Shown here one piece after another: positions 21,171 through 34,625 of a stretch of 64,000 nt of DNA; the stretch's first letter is position 1, and every line of letters begins with the position of its first letter. Origin of the DNA: Dillenia suffruticosa. Lineage: Eukaryota > Streptophyta > Magnoliopsida > Dilleniales > Dilleniaceae. Position numbers and translations under genes: made by a program. The stretch spans positions 20,568,501-20,632,500 of the forward strand of contig JAVTVX010000024.1 in NCBI GenBank assembly GCA_033439265.1, in the 5' to 3' direction. Below the pieces are notes generated by a model. The model was not told the origin of the DNA. It was given only the letters and a program-made list of their open reading frames with translations, and searched no databases.

Positions 21171-24100
21171 ATGAATTGCAAAATCATTACCTGGAATTGT
21201 AGAGGTATTGACAACAAAGGCTTTATAAGAACCTGTAGGGAATTAGTTACTACCCAAAGGCGGACATTTTGTGCCTTCTTGAAACAAAAGCTGGTAAATT
21301 CTCAAATTTTCTTTCGAAGCAGGGTTTGAACAGTGACTTTGTAGTAGACACGAACGGCTTCAGAAGAGGATTGTGGCTCAAATGGAATAAGCAAAATGTC
21401 CATGTCAAGGTGATTAAGTAGGCCTATCAGTGGATCCATCTGGAGATTAAAGAAGGCAACTCCAAGTGGTGGATCACCTGCATTTATGTGCAGCCCCATG
21501 ATCAGGACAAAGAAGTCTTCTGGTTCGAGATGGAGCAGTTATCCTAGGTCACCAAAGGACCCTGGTTCTATATGGGTGACTTTAATGATTTGCCAGAACT
21601 TGGGAGACCTCAAACTCAAACTCGAGGGACTGGAGAAGGTGTATCAATTTCAAAGAAAGATGGGATTCTTGCAATCTTCAAGACTGCAAAACTCTGGGTG
21701 CTAGATTCACGTGGACTAGAAAGCAGCAGGGAAAGATCACTCTCCAAAAGAAGCTTGATAAAGTCCTAGGGATTTTGGAGTCCAAGCTTGCCTTCCCAAG
21801 TATGAAAGTGATCATCCTTCCTCGCCTGCATAGTGATCACAACCCAATCATTTTGCACATGAGGCTCTGCCACCCTCCCAGCCCTGAAAGTAAGCCCTTC
21901 AGATGCGATACTACATGGCTCTCCCACCCTAACTTTGAGGACATCTTTAAAAAAGCTTGGGATTTGGGTGAGGGTTTCTTATCCCAATTCATCGAGAACA
22001 CTGTGGATGAACTAAAATTTTGGAACAAAATGGTCTTTGGTAACATATTTGGGAGGAAAAGGCACCTCAAAGCTAGGCTTCAAGGCATTCAGACCTCCAG
22101 GAACTTCACGCATTCCAACTACCTATAGGACCTAGAGCAAGGGCTGCTACTGGAGTAAACCGAGTCCTCAAGCAGGAAGAAATTTTTTGGTTCCAAAAAT
22201 CTAGAGTTAATTGGATCACCAAATGTGATAGGAACACTAAATTCAACCATATCACGACAAAAATCAGGCATCAAAGCAATAGAATTGCAGCCCTCAAAGT
22301 TGCGAAAGACTGGTGTACTGATCAAGACCTGCTGAGAAATCACGTGAGGAACCACTTCATTGACCTTTTCCAGGGGAAGGAGGTTTCTCTTTCCAGTGAC
22401 AGATTCAAGAATGTGGTCAAGAAGCTTGACTGCAAGTACCATGATGATCTATGCAAAGCAGCAAATGAGGAGGAGCTGAAGGCTGCAGTCTTCTCCATGC
22501 ATGGCTACAAGGTGCCGGGGCCAGATGGCTTGCAACCAGTCTTCTTCCAAAAGCAGTGGATGACTATCAAAGATAACTTAAGCAAATTTATCAACACCGC
22601 TCTCAAAGAAGACTATTTCTTCCTTGGAGTTGCGGACGCTCACATGGTTCTCATCCCAAAAATTGACAGTCCCTCATCTGTCAATGACCTATGCCTTATT
22701 AGCTTGCTAAACACTTCTTACAAAATCCTCTCCAAGCTCATCGTTCAACGGCTAAGACCTCTCCTTCAGGAGCTGATTGGCGCCCACCAGGCCAGCTTTC
22801 TTCTGGGCAGAGGGACAACAGGCAACATTGTGGTAGTCCAAGAAACCATCCACTCCCTTTGTAGATCCAGAAGTAAAAGACATGGTATGATCCTCAAGAT
22901 TGACCTTAGGAAAGCTTTTGACAATATTAATTGGAATTATCTTGGGAAGGTGCTCCTTGATTTCAACCTTCCTCCAATCCTTATCAAGCTGATTATGCAT
23001 TCAGTCAGCTGCGGTGAGGTGTCTCTCATTTGGAATGGTGAAGTGCTTCCCTAAATGAAAACGGGGCAAGGTCTGAAGCAAGGCGACCCTCTCTCTCCCT
23101 ATCTTTTCATCCTTGTCATGGAAAAGCTGGTCTATATGATCCAAGAGAAGGTCAACAAAGGCAGGTGGAATCCCATTAAAGTAGCCAAAAATAGTCCTCT
23201 GATCTCCCACCTTTTCATTGCGGATGATCTGCTTTTATTCACGGAAGCGGAGCAGCTCAACCTAAGCGCCATCTTAAATTGCCTAAGAGAATTCTCCAAA
23301 GAAAGTGGTCTTGAAGTAAACCCCTCCAAATCCAGAAGATGGTTCTCTCTTAGAACCCCATGGACCACTAAAAACACTATGACTGCCATCTGCAAGTTCC
23401 TGCCCTCAGAAGACTTGGGAAGATACCTAGGAGTCCCTACCATCCACAAAAGAGTAAAGCGTGACTTCTACAACCACCTAATGGAGAAGGTCCACAACAA
23501 GCTCCAGGATTGGAAAGCCAAAACGCTCAGCACAGCAGATAGGAAGTCCCTTGTTCAATCAATCAATTGCGCCATCCCCATGTATACTATGCAAACCGCC
23601 TGGCTCCCCAAAGCTATCTGTAGCAGATTAGATAAACTAAAACAGAGGTTTTCTATGGGGAAATAAAGCTGGTGAAAGAAAAATCCATTTGGTCAATTGG
23701 GACACAGTGTGCAAGCCCAAGCACTTGGGTGGTCTCGGAGTGAGGAAAGCTAGGGACAGCAACATGGCAATGCTTGCCAAATTAGGTTGGTTAGTCATGA
23801 AAGAGGACAAGCCGCTTTGGTGCAGAGTCCTGAGATCCAAATATCTCAGCAGGTCCAATCTGTGGAATTTTAGGAAAGCTTCAGGAGGATCAGGTGTTTG
23901 GAGGGGCATCTTAAACTACAGGGACTGCCTAAAGCAAGGTTTAAAATGGAGGATTGGCAATGGGAGAGATATCGACTTTTGGAAGGATAATTGGGTGGGA
24001 GACAATTGCTTATCTGAGCATGTGTTGCTGCCTCAATAGAGGACCCTCCCTTCTTTCAAAGTTAGCGACTTCATCGGTGCTGATGGTAGTTGGAGAATTC

Positions 24101-25295
24101 AGGAGCTCAAAGACTGGGTTACCACTAATAAAGTGGAGGAAATTTGTGGTATTATGATTCCCCATAGAGAGGACGCGAAGGACTCTACCTACTGGAGGCT
24201 CTCCAACAATGGAACTTTCTCTGTGAGCAGTGCCTACAAGTCCCTTATTGCTACGCCTACCCCTAGTCCTAAGAAGAGCTGGAACTGGTTATGGAAGGCC
24301 AAGATTCCAGAGAAGGCCAAATTCTTCATGTGGACAGCAAAGCTTCACAAACGTTTAACCAACTTGGAAAGAAAGAAGAGGGGTCTTACAGATGATGACA
24401 CCTACCCGCAATGTGGAGAAGGTAGTGAAAGCATGCTTCATGTCCTACGAGACTGCCGTGAGTCAATGAAAGTTTAGAGACTTCTCTGGATCAACTTGCT
24501 TAACAAGTGCTGGTTCTGGGACTGGGACCTCTGCCGCTGGCTCAAGAAAGGCATGGTACTCAAGCATAATCCTAACTGGGCTTCCTTCCTAGCTGTTTTC
24601 TGGTCCCTATGGAAAAGTAGATGCAAGTTAGCCTTGGAGAACAGAAGGTCGAATATCCACTCGTTAAGGTGGGAGATTCTCCGTCTTAGCAAAGACTGGG
24701 CTAATGCCTTCCTCTGCAGCGCTGAGCCTAATCCTAGGAGCATCACTTGGGTGAAATGGCACCCTCTTAACCCAGGCGTGATCAAGCTTAACTCCGATGG
24801 TGCGGTGTCTAAGTCCTCCTGTAACGCTAGTGCTGGTGGTCTTCTTAGGAGAGAAGACGACAGCTGGCTTAAGGGATACACTATCAATATTAGGAGCGTG
24901 GATGTTCTCACAACGGAGCTATGGGGTCTGAGAGAAAGCCTTAAGCTGGCTAAAGCCTTGCGGATCGAGCATCTCCAAGTTGAAGTGGATAGCTCATCCC
25001 TTGTGAATCTCTTAGCCCTTGAAAAGCACAGAGACCACCCCCATCTTTAATTTGCGCAGAATGCAAAGACCTGCTATTAGAGTTTCGGGTCAACCATGTC
25101 TTACACGTCTTCTGAGAATCAAATAGATGTGCCGACCTCTTGGCCAAGCTGGGTTTTAGTTATCCCATCGGTGTCACAGTCTTGGACCATCCACCTCATC
25201 AATTGACTCCCCTGCTGCTCGATGATCTCTTCGGTGAAGGCTCCCTTAGAAGCATAGTCCCCAGTTCTAGCTATGTTAGGAATTGGGTTTTGTAA
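21171..25295 (+). pseudogene. LINE ORF2 (endonuclease, reverse transcriptase, RNase H), broken
   Basis: It starts MNCKIITWNCRG, the first endonuclease motif, 37 bp after ORF1. FYMGDFNDLPE (about 21570) is the conserved DFN box. Reverse transcriptase blocks include VPGPDGLQPVFFQKQW, LKIDLRKAFDNINW and HLFIADDLLLF, where the usual F/Y-A-D-D box has become IADD but keeps both aspartates. The zinc-binding region (about 24290-24460) and an RNase H of the RVT_3 type (SDGAVSKSSCNASAGG, about 24795) follow. Frameshifts are visible near 21245, in 21700-21780, near 23650 and near 25050. In-frame stops include 21544, 23052, 24037 and 24475. The frame ends at about 25295. Confidence 0.9.
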
Positions 25296-25340
25296 GCTCT
25301 GTTGCTTTTGGTTGCTTGCTCCTCTTCTACCAAAAAAAAA

Positions 25341-26105
25341 GTGTGAGAAAAACTGTCCAAATGTTTTAGAGCTTTCAAACATACATTTCAAGTGTTTGTA
25401 ACGAGTTATTAACTCGGGTTTCAGTAGGCATAACATTAGTTTCAGATGTCGTAAAAAAGAGTATTCAAAGGTAAGAGAAGCTTGTTTAGCTTGTTCGACC
25501 TATTGAACAGGCAGACCTTCTAAGAAGCGGAGAACCACTCTGGTGGAATTTCATTGTCTTCTAAGGTGTATGTTCTTATGTGGGTGCTTTGTGCTTGTTG
25601 CCCTTCCTGTTTGTATTTGGCTGTGAACACCCCAGCTAGTAGCGTTGGCTAGTCATTCTTACCTATAGAAGCCTTCTTATCGAATTAGTAACCTAACAAA
25701 TACGCGTGCCTCCGACTTTTCAATTGGTTGGGGTGAAAAATTGTTGGAATTGAGTTGACTTCTCCACCGACCACCACCACCCCCCATCATATAACAAGAA
25801 AACAATTTATTATACGAAATCTGTTGATGAGCACAATAAATTTCACATATGGAAAGATATGTGTACAATCGAATGTTTAGTGCAATTTATGATATGATAC
25901 AATGAACAAGCGATTTATGGTTCATATTCCGTGTTAGAATCATCCTTGTAGTACTCACATTAACTGAATTATAGATAGAAAGGCACAAGAACTTAACACA
26001 ACTTGTCCTTTGAATTGGATAATTGAGGGTAGGTGACGTTGAGTTCTTAACGATCATAATATTTTATTCGTATTAATGAAAAATCTTCTATAGAATAAGA
26101 TCTTT
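25341..26105. other. Intergenic sequence, nothing recognised
   Basis: No ORF with a recognisable domain and no repeat boundary is visible. Short G-run and CA-rich stretches occur near 25780. Confidence 0.4.
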
Positions 26106-26216
26106 TTTCGAATAAGCCAATTCATTTGAGACCCTACAGATCTGCTCTTTTTCCTATTCAAAGATCAGCCCTTTGTCTCCGTGTTTTCGCATCAAGAATT
26201 CTTTGCAGATGAGGGG
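26106..26216 (+). other. Plastid-like insert matching part of ycf2
   Basis: The plus strand gives, in one frame, wording close to the ycf2 C-terminal region (expected ISQFIW, then LFFLFKDQP, then FSHREFFADE), with nucleotide stretches such as tttttcctattcaaagatca and agaattctttgcagatga. The match ends after about 110 bp. The neighbours on either side (25990-26600) could also be organelle DNA, possibly by way of the mitochondrion, but I cannot place them. This is a nuclear fossil with no function. Confidence 0.55.
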
Positions 26217-27051
26217 TTCTCGGAGAGCTCCTTCCGTAAGCCCCTTCCACTTATTCTCTCAAAGTAGAGTTAACACTCATAACTGTTGGGAGTTTTGAGG
26301 TCAAAGCAGATGTACACTTTTGTTCCACAGATGCGTGTTCCGGATGAATAGGGTAATCCTCTTGGATCACGTGGTAACGAGGGATGAGATTTCCAAAGAT
26401 CCGAAGAAGATAAAAGAGCAGGCTGTGGGGCATCATTGTCTATGGTGAGGGTGACCGCGTTCAAGAGCTAACTCAGTTTAGTCATATAGTACCGTAGGTT
26501 CCTCAAGGGCGAGATGCACCGTTGACCGAGTTAATGAATAAGATAGCTCTACTCCATAGGGATTTGTTGTGAGGGCGTTGTTTCAAATGGTTAGTTCACC
26601 AGGCCTCAGTGTTACCATGTTATGATGAAGAAAACATCTCGTCCTATTATTTGGTCCTCCAACCTGCCTAAACATCTCAGGGCATGCCCGAAGAAACAAC
26701 CAGCTCGGACTTGCTTTACTCCCATTGCCTACTCAGAAATTGTTCCCAAGCTAACAGTGAAAGCTCAATATCTTTTCCAATGTCAGGTCCCAAGAACAAG
26801 CAGTACCCTGAGAACACACATAGCAGCAAGCTCTTGAGCTTAACCAACCCCTTATTTGGTCCTCGCCACATTTTCTCACTGATAGCATTCCAAATTCCTG
26901 AGATAATGCATTAATTTATAGCAGATTTTTTAACACAAATTACAGGTATTCTATTCAAGTGGAGGCAGTCATGGGTTTCTAATGCTCATGCCATGCTGAT
27001 AAGCATCCGAGTTCTACATCTCAGATTCTAGCAGCATTTGGGAACATTAAT
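26217..27051. other. Intergenic sequence downstream of GDI, nothing recognised
   Basis: Open frames of 60-76 codons occur on both strands (for example 26251-26464 minus and 26622-26914 plus) without any familiar domain. Part of it may be organelle-derived, given the adjacent ycf2-like piece. Confidence 0.35.
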
Positions 27052-27057
27052 TTTATT
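27052..27057 (-). promoter_or_regulatory. Polyadenylation signal of the GDI gene
   Basis: The plus strand tttatt is AATAAA on the minus strand. It lies 155 bp after the GDI stop codon, a normal plant 3' UTR distance. Confidence 0.5.
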
Positions 27058-27211
27058 GAATAGTGTCATCTATAATGGAAACGAAAACAAAAGCAAATAT
27101 CCAATTCCACTTTTGCAAGGCAAATACAAGTTAGAAGGCACTCTGAGGAATTTAAGCATAGCATTGTATCGCATGAACATGAAACATCAGATGCATAAAT
27201 CAAATGAGTTA

Positions 27212-30200
27212 TCATTCTTCAGCCGCACTGGCAGCACTTAAATCCACACTCAGGTCCAGCACCTGCACATATAGACACTCATTACCATCCAGAGACCATC
27301 AGGAGACAGGAATGCTAATCAATAACAACGATGCAGCAATTAATGCAGAAACAGTCGATTGGAATAGTCATGCTTCTGATCCTCCTAAATTCATCTTTCC
27401 TTTCTCCATCAAATGAAGCATCTTACCACAAACTCCAGTAGGCTATTATGCATGGTAATTAATCAGTAGGCACAATAACCAGTGTTCAGCTCATACCGGA
27501 TTGTTAAAGACCTGCCCTAAGCATCTCTGTTAGCCAAAGTAGCACACTTATGGTATGGGCAAGCTATGTGGTAAATGATATCTCCTCACTGAAACAATCA
27601 TGATCTAATAAACCTGGCTTCATTTGTGTCCAACCCAATAAGGATTGCAAACTCAAAGTACACAACAACATCCCTAAATACAAGCATTGTTAAGTGTTAG
27701 AACTTAGGCCAAAAGGAATCAAGGAAGGCACCCATCTACCAACATTAAAAGCAGACATAAAGAATCCAATGTACTGCGATGTGCTGTTTCACAAAGACGA
27801 GTTGTTAAAAGTAAATTATATATCTTAACAGTCAGTTATTAACAGCATGACGTTTGCCTGTTCCAAGAGGCTGCTGCACAGTCCATGCTGAGTAGCTCAA
27901 TATATGAGTACTGTTCCTGACCAGCAGTTGTGGTAGCAACCATAATTAATTTGCTTAATCAGCTACCCACTATGAAAATATGATTAAGAATCTTGGCAAT
28001 CAACCACAAAAAGTGGCGTCTTTTTTTACCACACAATTAGGAGGTGAGACTCAAAGTTAGTATCTTTTCACAGTCAAGGTTTTCAAGTCAATAGGATGAC
28101 CGTTTGGGTCAAGACTCTAGATCCAATAAAAGTGGCTAATTTACAACCAGCAAGAGGGTGTTATAACTTCTATAACTAGTGTTATCCCAGAGATTCCACC
28201 CCCAACATAGAAAATAAACCTATGCACAATGTATGAAAGCAAGCAAGAAAGGAAAGGTAGCAATGGCTTTAGTAATGATAGCACTGGTGGGTTTTAAAAT
28301 ACGCATACTTAAAAACTATGATTGAAATAAACAGTCAATTAATCAGTAATGACAAGTTAGTTGCACATATACTGCACATCAAAAAGTCTGAAAGGATGGG
28401 TAGAAGAAAAAGAAAGAAAGAAAATTACCTTCCCCGTTATCATGGTGTACATGTTGAGGACGTCCATGACAGTTGATTCAAAGTGAGTTGTAGCATCATA
28501 ACTCTGTTGATGCATAAAAACGACTCAGTAACCTAGACATCTAAACCAAGTAAAAACTCACAAACATGTGAAGCAACTTACGGTCGATATAAAGCAATTG
28601 TCCAAAGAGGGTTCATTCACTGGCTCGTATCTGTCGTAGATATCAAAGAACATCTCATCAACAGGTCCTAAAAGGTCAATTCCTGGCTTCAGTTCAATCT
28701 CAGGTTGATCGGTCTCCGCTTCGGTCGACACAAAAGCAATGAATTTGCCCTTTGGAGCTACATTGTGAGAATAAGAACAACAGAAGAGATACCTGCACCA
28801 CCATAATTATGAGGCAGGAAACAATAATTGCAATACAAAATCACAGACCACAATGGCTGCTCCACGACTATCATTTTAACCCATAGATATTGGAGAAATT
28901 ATAGAAGAACATGCCACACAATATCTGCCCCATCTATAAGCCAAGAGGAGATGTTTTATTCAAGATAACTCCAATTACCATTAAGGATCAATTATTTTTT
29001 TTGGGGGGGGGGGAGAAAAAGAAGATTAAATTCAAAAGGAGAAAAATGTGCAAGTCATCAAAAGAAGGTTGACTTATTTTCTTAAGATGATGAAGAAAAG
29101 ACAAGGGGGAAAAAAGACTAAGCAAAATACTTCAAAACAAGAGATTATCAAACTAAAACAGTTCTTCAGTCCCTCTTCAATATCTCCAAAGGGACTCATT
29201 TAAAACTCCTGCTGTAGCCCATAATGAAGCCACCAACACAATTTTAGCCTATATGATGGAAATGACCATTAAAAGACTTTATATCCAAGGGATCACTTGT
29301 AGTTTATAACCAAGAGTCAAGATTTAATATTTTCAATTTGGATTAATCTCAAATTTCAAGTTCACAAAAAATATGATAACTTGTCAACAAGTGGGCCATA
29401 TACACATGCCATGCAAATTTTATCACATAGTCCATTCTTAAAATTATTCTTCTCCTGTGTGGCAACATTTTTTCAGTTAGTGTGGCTAGAACTCACATGT
29501 CAGATTTTCGTCCCAACTGTTTCTGTGGCAGGATAACCTGCACGGAATGAGAATCATTTGTGTTTGGAATGGGGTGGCTCATAATGCAGATGGCCCTCGC
29601 AACCCTACCAACCTTCCTAACCTGTTTAACAGTAACAAATTTAGCTAAGCATTAACTATAAAACAAACATAGAGATCTAAGAGGTCCAGAGCTCATTGTA
29701 CACAGATACTTTAACCAAGTCGAAATACTTCAAAAAAAAAATTTATCCAGTTCAGTTTTTATTGAAGTGCCATTACACTACATAACTATAAATTATCCTT
29801 TTCAATAGATGCACTTACTACAGCTGAATATAAAAATCTTGTACAGCTGTACACATTTAGGTATTATATTTCTACCATATAATTCAGAGTATAATGGTTA
29901 ATAAAGACAAATACCTTATTTGGTAGATAGGAAGGGTCACAGACAACTTTCTTGCACCTAGCAGTTTCCCCTTCTGAGGTGACACCAATAACTTTGCCGC
30001 CTTCATCAAATTCAACCTTACCCGAGTATGACAAATTTCACATCAAGCCTCATAGAAGGATTCATATATGTGACCACAAAAAGGGTCCCATGTATGCAAC
30101 TAATGGTACAGAACAAAGAGAATGGTTTATGCATTAACAAAAGAGTACCTTGCATTCAGGTTTATTTAACATGTATGTCCCACCATAAACAGCACTAAGC

Positions 30201-33168
30201 CGTGCAAATGCCTGCATGAAAGCAGTTGCAACAATGTCTAAAACAAATATTTCCATCAAGCCCAGAACTCCAACAATACAAGGATGGAGGCAGGACCGAG
30301 AAAGCTCATGGAGAAGGAACAAAAGCCATATATCAATAAGAAATGAGCCGGAAAGGAGAAAAAAATATCATGATGAACCTGAGGTAGCTCGCCTAATCCA
30401 TACAATGGGTAAATATATGGTGATCCTCCTTGAAAACGTGCAAGAGATTCCGCATAAAGCTAGCAAAAAACAAGGAATCACACCTTTCAATATTTGCAAG
30501 AAAGCATAGAAAAATCTAATGTGTACACAGAAAAGAAGGAAAAATAAGCATTTTCACCTTCATCCTTTTCACTGTGTCCAGAGCTGGTTCGTCTAGGTAT
30601 CGGTCATCTCTATGAAGGGCCAATGCATGACCAATAAAGTCAATAGTGTTGTCATCAAGGCCATATTTCCTGAAACAGAGCAAAATAAGCACAATGGATA
30701 CTTATGCAAGATGAATTTCATGCTGGACTACAATCAGTAGCTCATGGTTGAAATGCCCAGTCCTTGCACAGATGAGATTTGTAAGAGAGAAATGCATTAA
30801 GAAAGACACCAAAGGGCTGCACCTGCACCCTATACCACCTAAAGGATTGACAATGGATCTAACTGGATATAGAACTGATTGACTCTGATTCTAATATTTT
30901 CTCAAAATAAATAAATAAATAAATAAATAACTTAACAGTCTTTTGATTTTATACCACTTTCCCTTTCTCAACTCCAGATCAATATATCATCTAATTTGGT
31001 CAACTAAGAGTGTATCATCCACCAACCTTATAACTCTATATTCTCCAAATGTTTCATAATTTCAGAATAAGAGTGCAAGAAGCAGAAGTTAACATCCTCC
31101 ACAACAAAGGTCACAAGTGGCATAAGATAGTAGAAGGATATCATTTTTAACCCTAACAAAAACTTAAAGCAAGATGTCTCCATTTTGGAAAATGGGAAAT
31201 TTAATTACTCGACCAACCTCCTTGCACAATAAAATCCATAAGGAAAGCACGTTATTTTGAAGAGTTGCCAACAAAACAACATAAGGTTAAAGCTTGATAG
31301 TATTGTGGATCCCAAGAAGACTCAATCCCTTCAAAGAGGCCCAGAATTAGAAACCTCAGGTTCATACATTTCAGTCACCAAAACATAAAACAATTGTTTC
31401 TTCCCCATCAGTTCTGTGATAAGTCTTAATTGCAATGAGGGTACTGATATATTTGACCACGTCAATCAATTGAATTTTGAAAAGCCTTTAGCTCTACATG
31501 CTACCAAGCTGGCTAGAGACATTTGAAGAGTCAACAACAAAAATGATATCTTAATGAGGTTATACTCAGATTCACCCATCCTGCATCTAGTTCTATAATT
31601 TCTAATCAACACATGAACTTCTTGCTAATTAGAGTATACAAGATTCTTGCACAGATAACAGCAAGGTATTAGCAATAAAAAGAACATAATCATAGTACAA
31701 ATCAATAGCATACGCAATAAGATCTCTGGTTTTCACTCTTGTCAGGTCCATTCCCTCATGTGTTTTGGGATCATTTTCATCATAATCTTGAACATAAATG
31801 AAAAACTTCCGAGCACGCCGCTTCTCAAATATGCCCATAAGTGGTGATTTGAGAGCCTCCATATCAGTTGCAGGTACCTTGTGTACCTATTGCATCACAT
31901 TTTACACAGGGAAAGTGAACAAGCAACTATAATAAAAAAACGAATAAGTAAAAATAAAAAATCAAATAATACCCAAAATTGAACATGCAGCTATCATACC
32001 TTTCCTTTATTAAAGACAAAGCTGCCATCCACTGCTTTAAAATATAAATACTTTGTTACATCTGTATGAATGAGAACACGTACAAGAGTACCATTTGCCA
32101 TCATAAACTAGACAAATGGAAAAAGAAAAATAGAGAAGTTAGTCAAATAGATCAGAAAGCCACTTTGAATGGGATGCAGAACAAAAAGGAAAAATGGTAA
32201 AACCTTGGGGATCATGTCCACATTATAGTCTCTACTAGGGCCCAATTCTGCAGGTGGCTTATCACTACCTCTGAATCTCTTCCACAGCTGTAGACAGATT
32301 TCACTCGAGATAGTTGGGACCAAAGAAATATACTGAAGTAGTTAGTTATAATAAAATGCACAGGGCTTTTCCAAAAATAGACCTGAATAAGATTGAGCGA
32401 AGTTGACTCCCCTCCATAATAATCATTTCTATCCATGTGCAGAACCTAGTTAATATCCAGATTACAAAATAAGGTAAAAGTCAGCGAATGAAATGACAAT
32501 AATATGATCAGAAGCAGTGAAAATAGTTTCAGAAAGCATGTGTATTAGCACAAGAAACCGTTAAAATGACAATTTCCAAGCGTTTCTACAATTTAGATAA
32601 CAGTGCAAATGCTATGAAATGCAAGTTTACAATTGCCAGTTCCAGTAACAATTAGGGGCTGCTTTATCATTGTTGTTTGGCAATAAAACCAAAAGGAAAG
32701 AATTATAAGAAACATATAAAAAGAACAAGTCAAGTCTCTCAACTGCCTTTTTCGATACATAAAAAGAAGGTTGCAGCTCTGAGAAAGATTATGTACAAAA
32801 AGAGAAAAACTGAACATTGAAAAAAATAAAGGAGGATCGCTTTCGAATTCCTCTTTAAATTCACCAAATAGTAAATTTTGAAGGCTCAAGATGCGAAACA
32901 AATAGTTTAGAAAGGAAAATAACATCCATCCCAAAATATAGGTATCCTCGAATTCCTTGCTTCCTTTCCATCCAAATACACTGAACAAGAGCTATTATGA
33001 CATTCTTCCAGAACAAAATCACATTCCTTTTTATGACCTGAACATCCAAATTTTGTTAGAAGCAAATCATTCAAACCTCTTGGACAAGCCCACATATCCT
33101 TAAAAATTCTTTCCACCATCTCATAAACCCTTTTCATGAGCTTGACAAACTCAAAACTTCAAAAAAAG

Positions 33169-33204
<36 letters not shown>

Positions 33205-34446
33205 AAAGGGAAAAATCCAATAATCTTCCACTTCACTTTACAATTCACCCTTCCACTCCATGCCCATAATCTTCCACAGGACATGAAAAGAAGAGAAGAC
33301 AAACTCCAATAATAGGCAAGTCTGGGAACAATGAAGCAACACAAAATCTACGAGATCCAAGTCCATTTGGTAAGCTAGTTGGAAATAACCCCTCCTTGAT
33401 ATATAATAATCTTATGCTAAAGATTCTACAGTTTGCAATTGAAGCCTATCTGAAAAAGGGCCATGTATCGATCAAGGTCCTTGTTGAATTTTACAATATT
33501 ATTGTCATCCAAGCCCCTTTATATTCTCCCTAAGACCTACGACATCAGTTACTTTACCCTTCAAATTTTAAGGGCACATACAAACAAAAGAGGGAAAGAT
33601 ATATACTTAATATCCTCATTTTATTAAATAAATAAAAAAAAGGCCAGAACACCCAACTCATCTTACATGCTCCCTGTTTGTATCGCATGGTGTCAATATG
33701 ATTAAAGACCTGATGACTCAATATAAATGAAGAGACAAATGGTTTGGAAAATACTACACGGCAAGAACACACAATGCGTAGAGAACTGCAAACAAGATTT
33801 GACTCTTGTCTCTAAAAGGTAGAATCTTCTATCTGGGGCGGCAAATTCAGAATCCAAGAAAAAGCTAAGTCCGCGGAATCGGTCTGAAATCCCCCCTCCT
33901 TTTCTCTCACTTGGGAATGCAGACTATCTTCAACCATTGGTCAAGGAAACTCAAAGACCTAAAACTTCTGAAAACGAGGAGTCATCACAATCACAGGCTA
34001 CTCAAAGTTCCAGATCACCCAAATTCAAATTTGGGGCCAAAATAAAAGATAACTGTAGTGACCTTGATTTGAAATTCAGCAGGCTTGAAATTCCATGACC
34101 CATCTCTAAAGAAACATTGTGAAGAAGAAATGGGTAGCAAAGGAAATAAAGAAACATGACTTTCACCATGCAGACAGAACAAACATTTCGCCCATAAGGT
34201 CTAATCCTTACACATATAGGCGATTTTGATCATCCAGATCCAGACGATCGCCGAAAAAACCAGAACAAAATCATTCCAAAAGACAAAAAACAAAATCAAT
34301 AGCAGATTTTGATGACTAAGAGATTGAAGAGAGGAATCAAAGAGAGTGCGAGATGAGACCTTAAGGCCATCGACAGATAGAAGACCGCTGAGGATGCATT
34401 CCTTGAGTCCAGTTCCTAGCACTATCACGTCATACTCTTCATCCAT
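27212..34446 (-). CDS. GDI: Rab GDP dissociation inhibitor, complete 13-exon gene (444 residues)
   Basis: Exons (minus strand): 34446-34360, 32445-32383, 32287-32204, 32107-32000, 31886-31714, 30669-30558, 30459-30379, 30211-30149, 30016-29915, 29621-29497, 28792-28582, 28503-28429, 27262-27212. All introns are GT-AG and the 1335 coding bases keep phase from [13 protein letters not shown] to SAAEE-stop. Landmarks are [14 protein letters not shown] and [11 protein letters not shown] (residues 11-24 and 33-43, first conserved region), [18 protein letters not shown] near 226-243 (third conserved region, contacting Rab), and the C-terminal half ending [15 protein letters not shown]. Length and the lack of the long insert of Rab escort proteins mark it as GDI. 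The family extracts prenylated, GDP-bound Rab GTPases from membranes and holds them in the cytosol for recycling. No defect is seen. Only its introns carry repeats. Confidence 0.98.
32600..33400 (-). mobile_element. 3' fragment of an L1-type LINE in GDI intron 1
   Basis: Broken minus-strand frames resemble the LINE ORF2 end: a zinc-binding-region-like LLHCSQT stretch (about 33300), then CIWMERKQ (about 32970) and FEDTYILGW (about 32930), as in the IWLERN...FED wording of plant L1 tails. The frame shifts several times. A long A run on the plus strand (33162-33200) interrupts it. It lies in the same orientation as GDI, in the 1.9-kb first intron, away from the splice sites. No target duplication was found. 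The similarity is partial, so the boundaries are approximate. Confidence 0.5.
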
Positions 34447-34583
34447 AGCTGATCCTCACGATCGAGATCTGAAGCCAAATCTGAGAAATCTAAAAACCGA
34501 CAAAAGCAATAATCAAATCATCCGCCAAAATAAAGGAAATGATTTCTAGGAATCAACAAAGATGACTAGAAACTGAACTGGAA

Positions 34584-34625
<42 letters not shown>

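Larger units (their letters stand above)
19421..25340 (+). mobile_element. L1-type plant LINE, near full length but decayed
   Basis: Two ORF remnants in the usual order (ORF1 nucleic-acid-binding, ORF2 endonuclease, reverse transcriptase, zinc-binding region, RNase H) end in a short 3' UTR and an A9 tail at 25332-25340. The length (about 5.9 kb) fits a complete plant L1 with RNase H. The 5' edge is not defined. I use the ORF1 start, and up to 100 bp of 5' UTR may precede it. No target-site duplication was found by eye around the A tail (flank gtgtgagaaaaactg). Stops and frameshifts in both ORFs show that it cannot move by itself. Confidence 0.92.

Noticed and set aside
32861-33137. Small cysteine-containing protein in GDI intron 1
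   Set aside because: The wording fits a frame-shifted LINE tail better than a separate gene.
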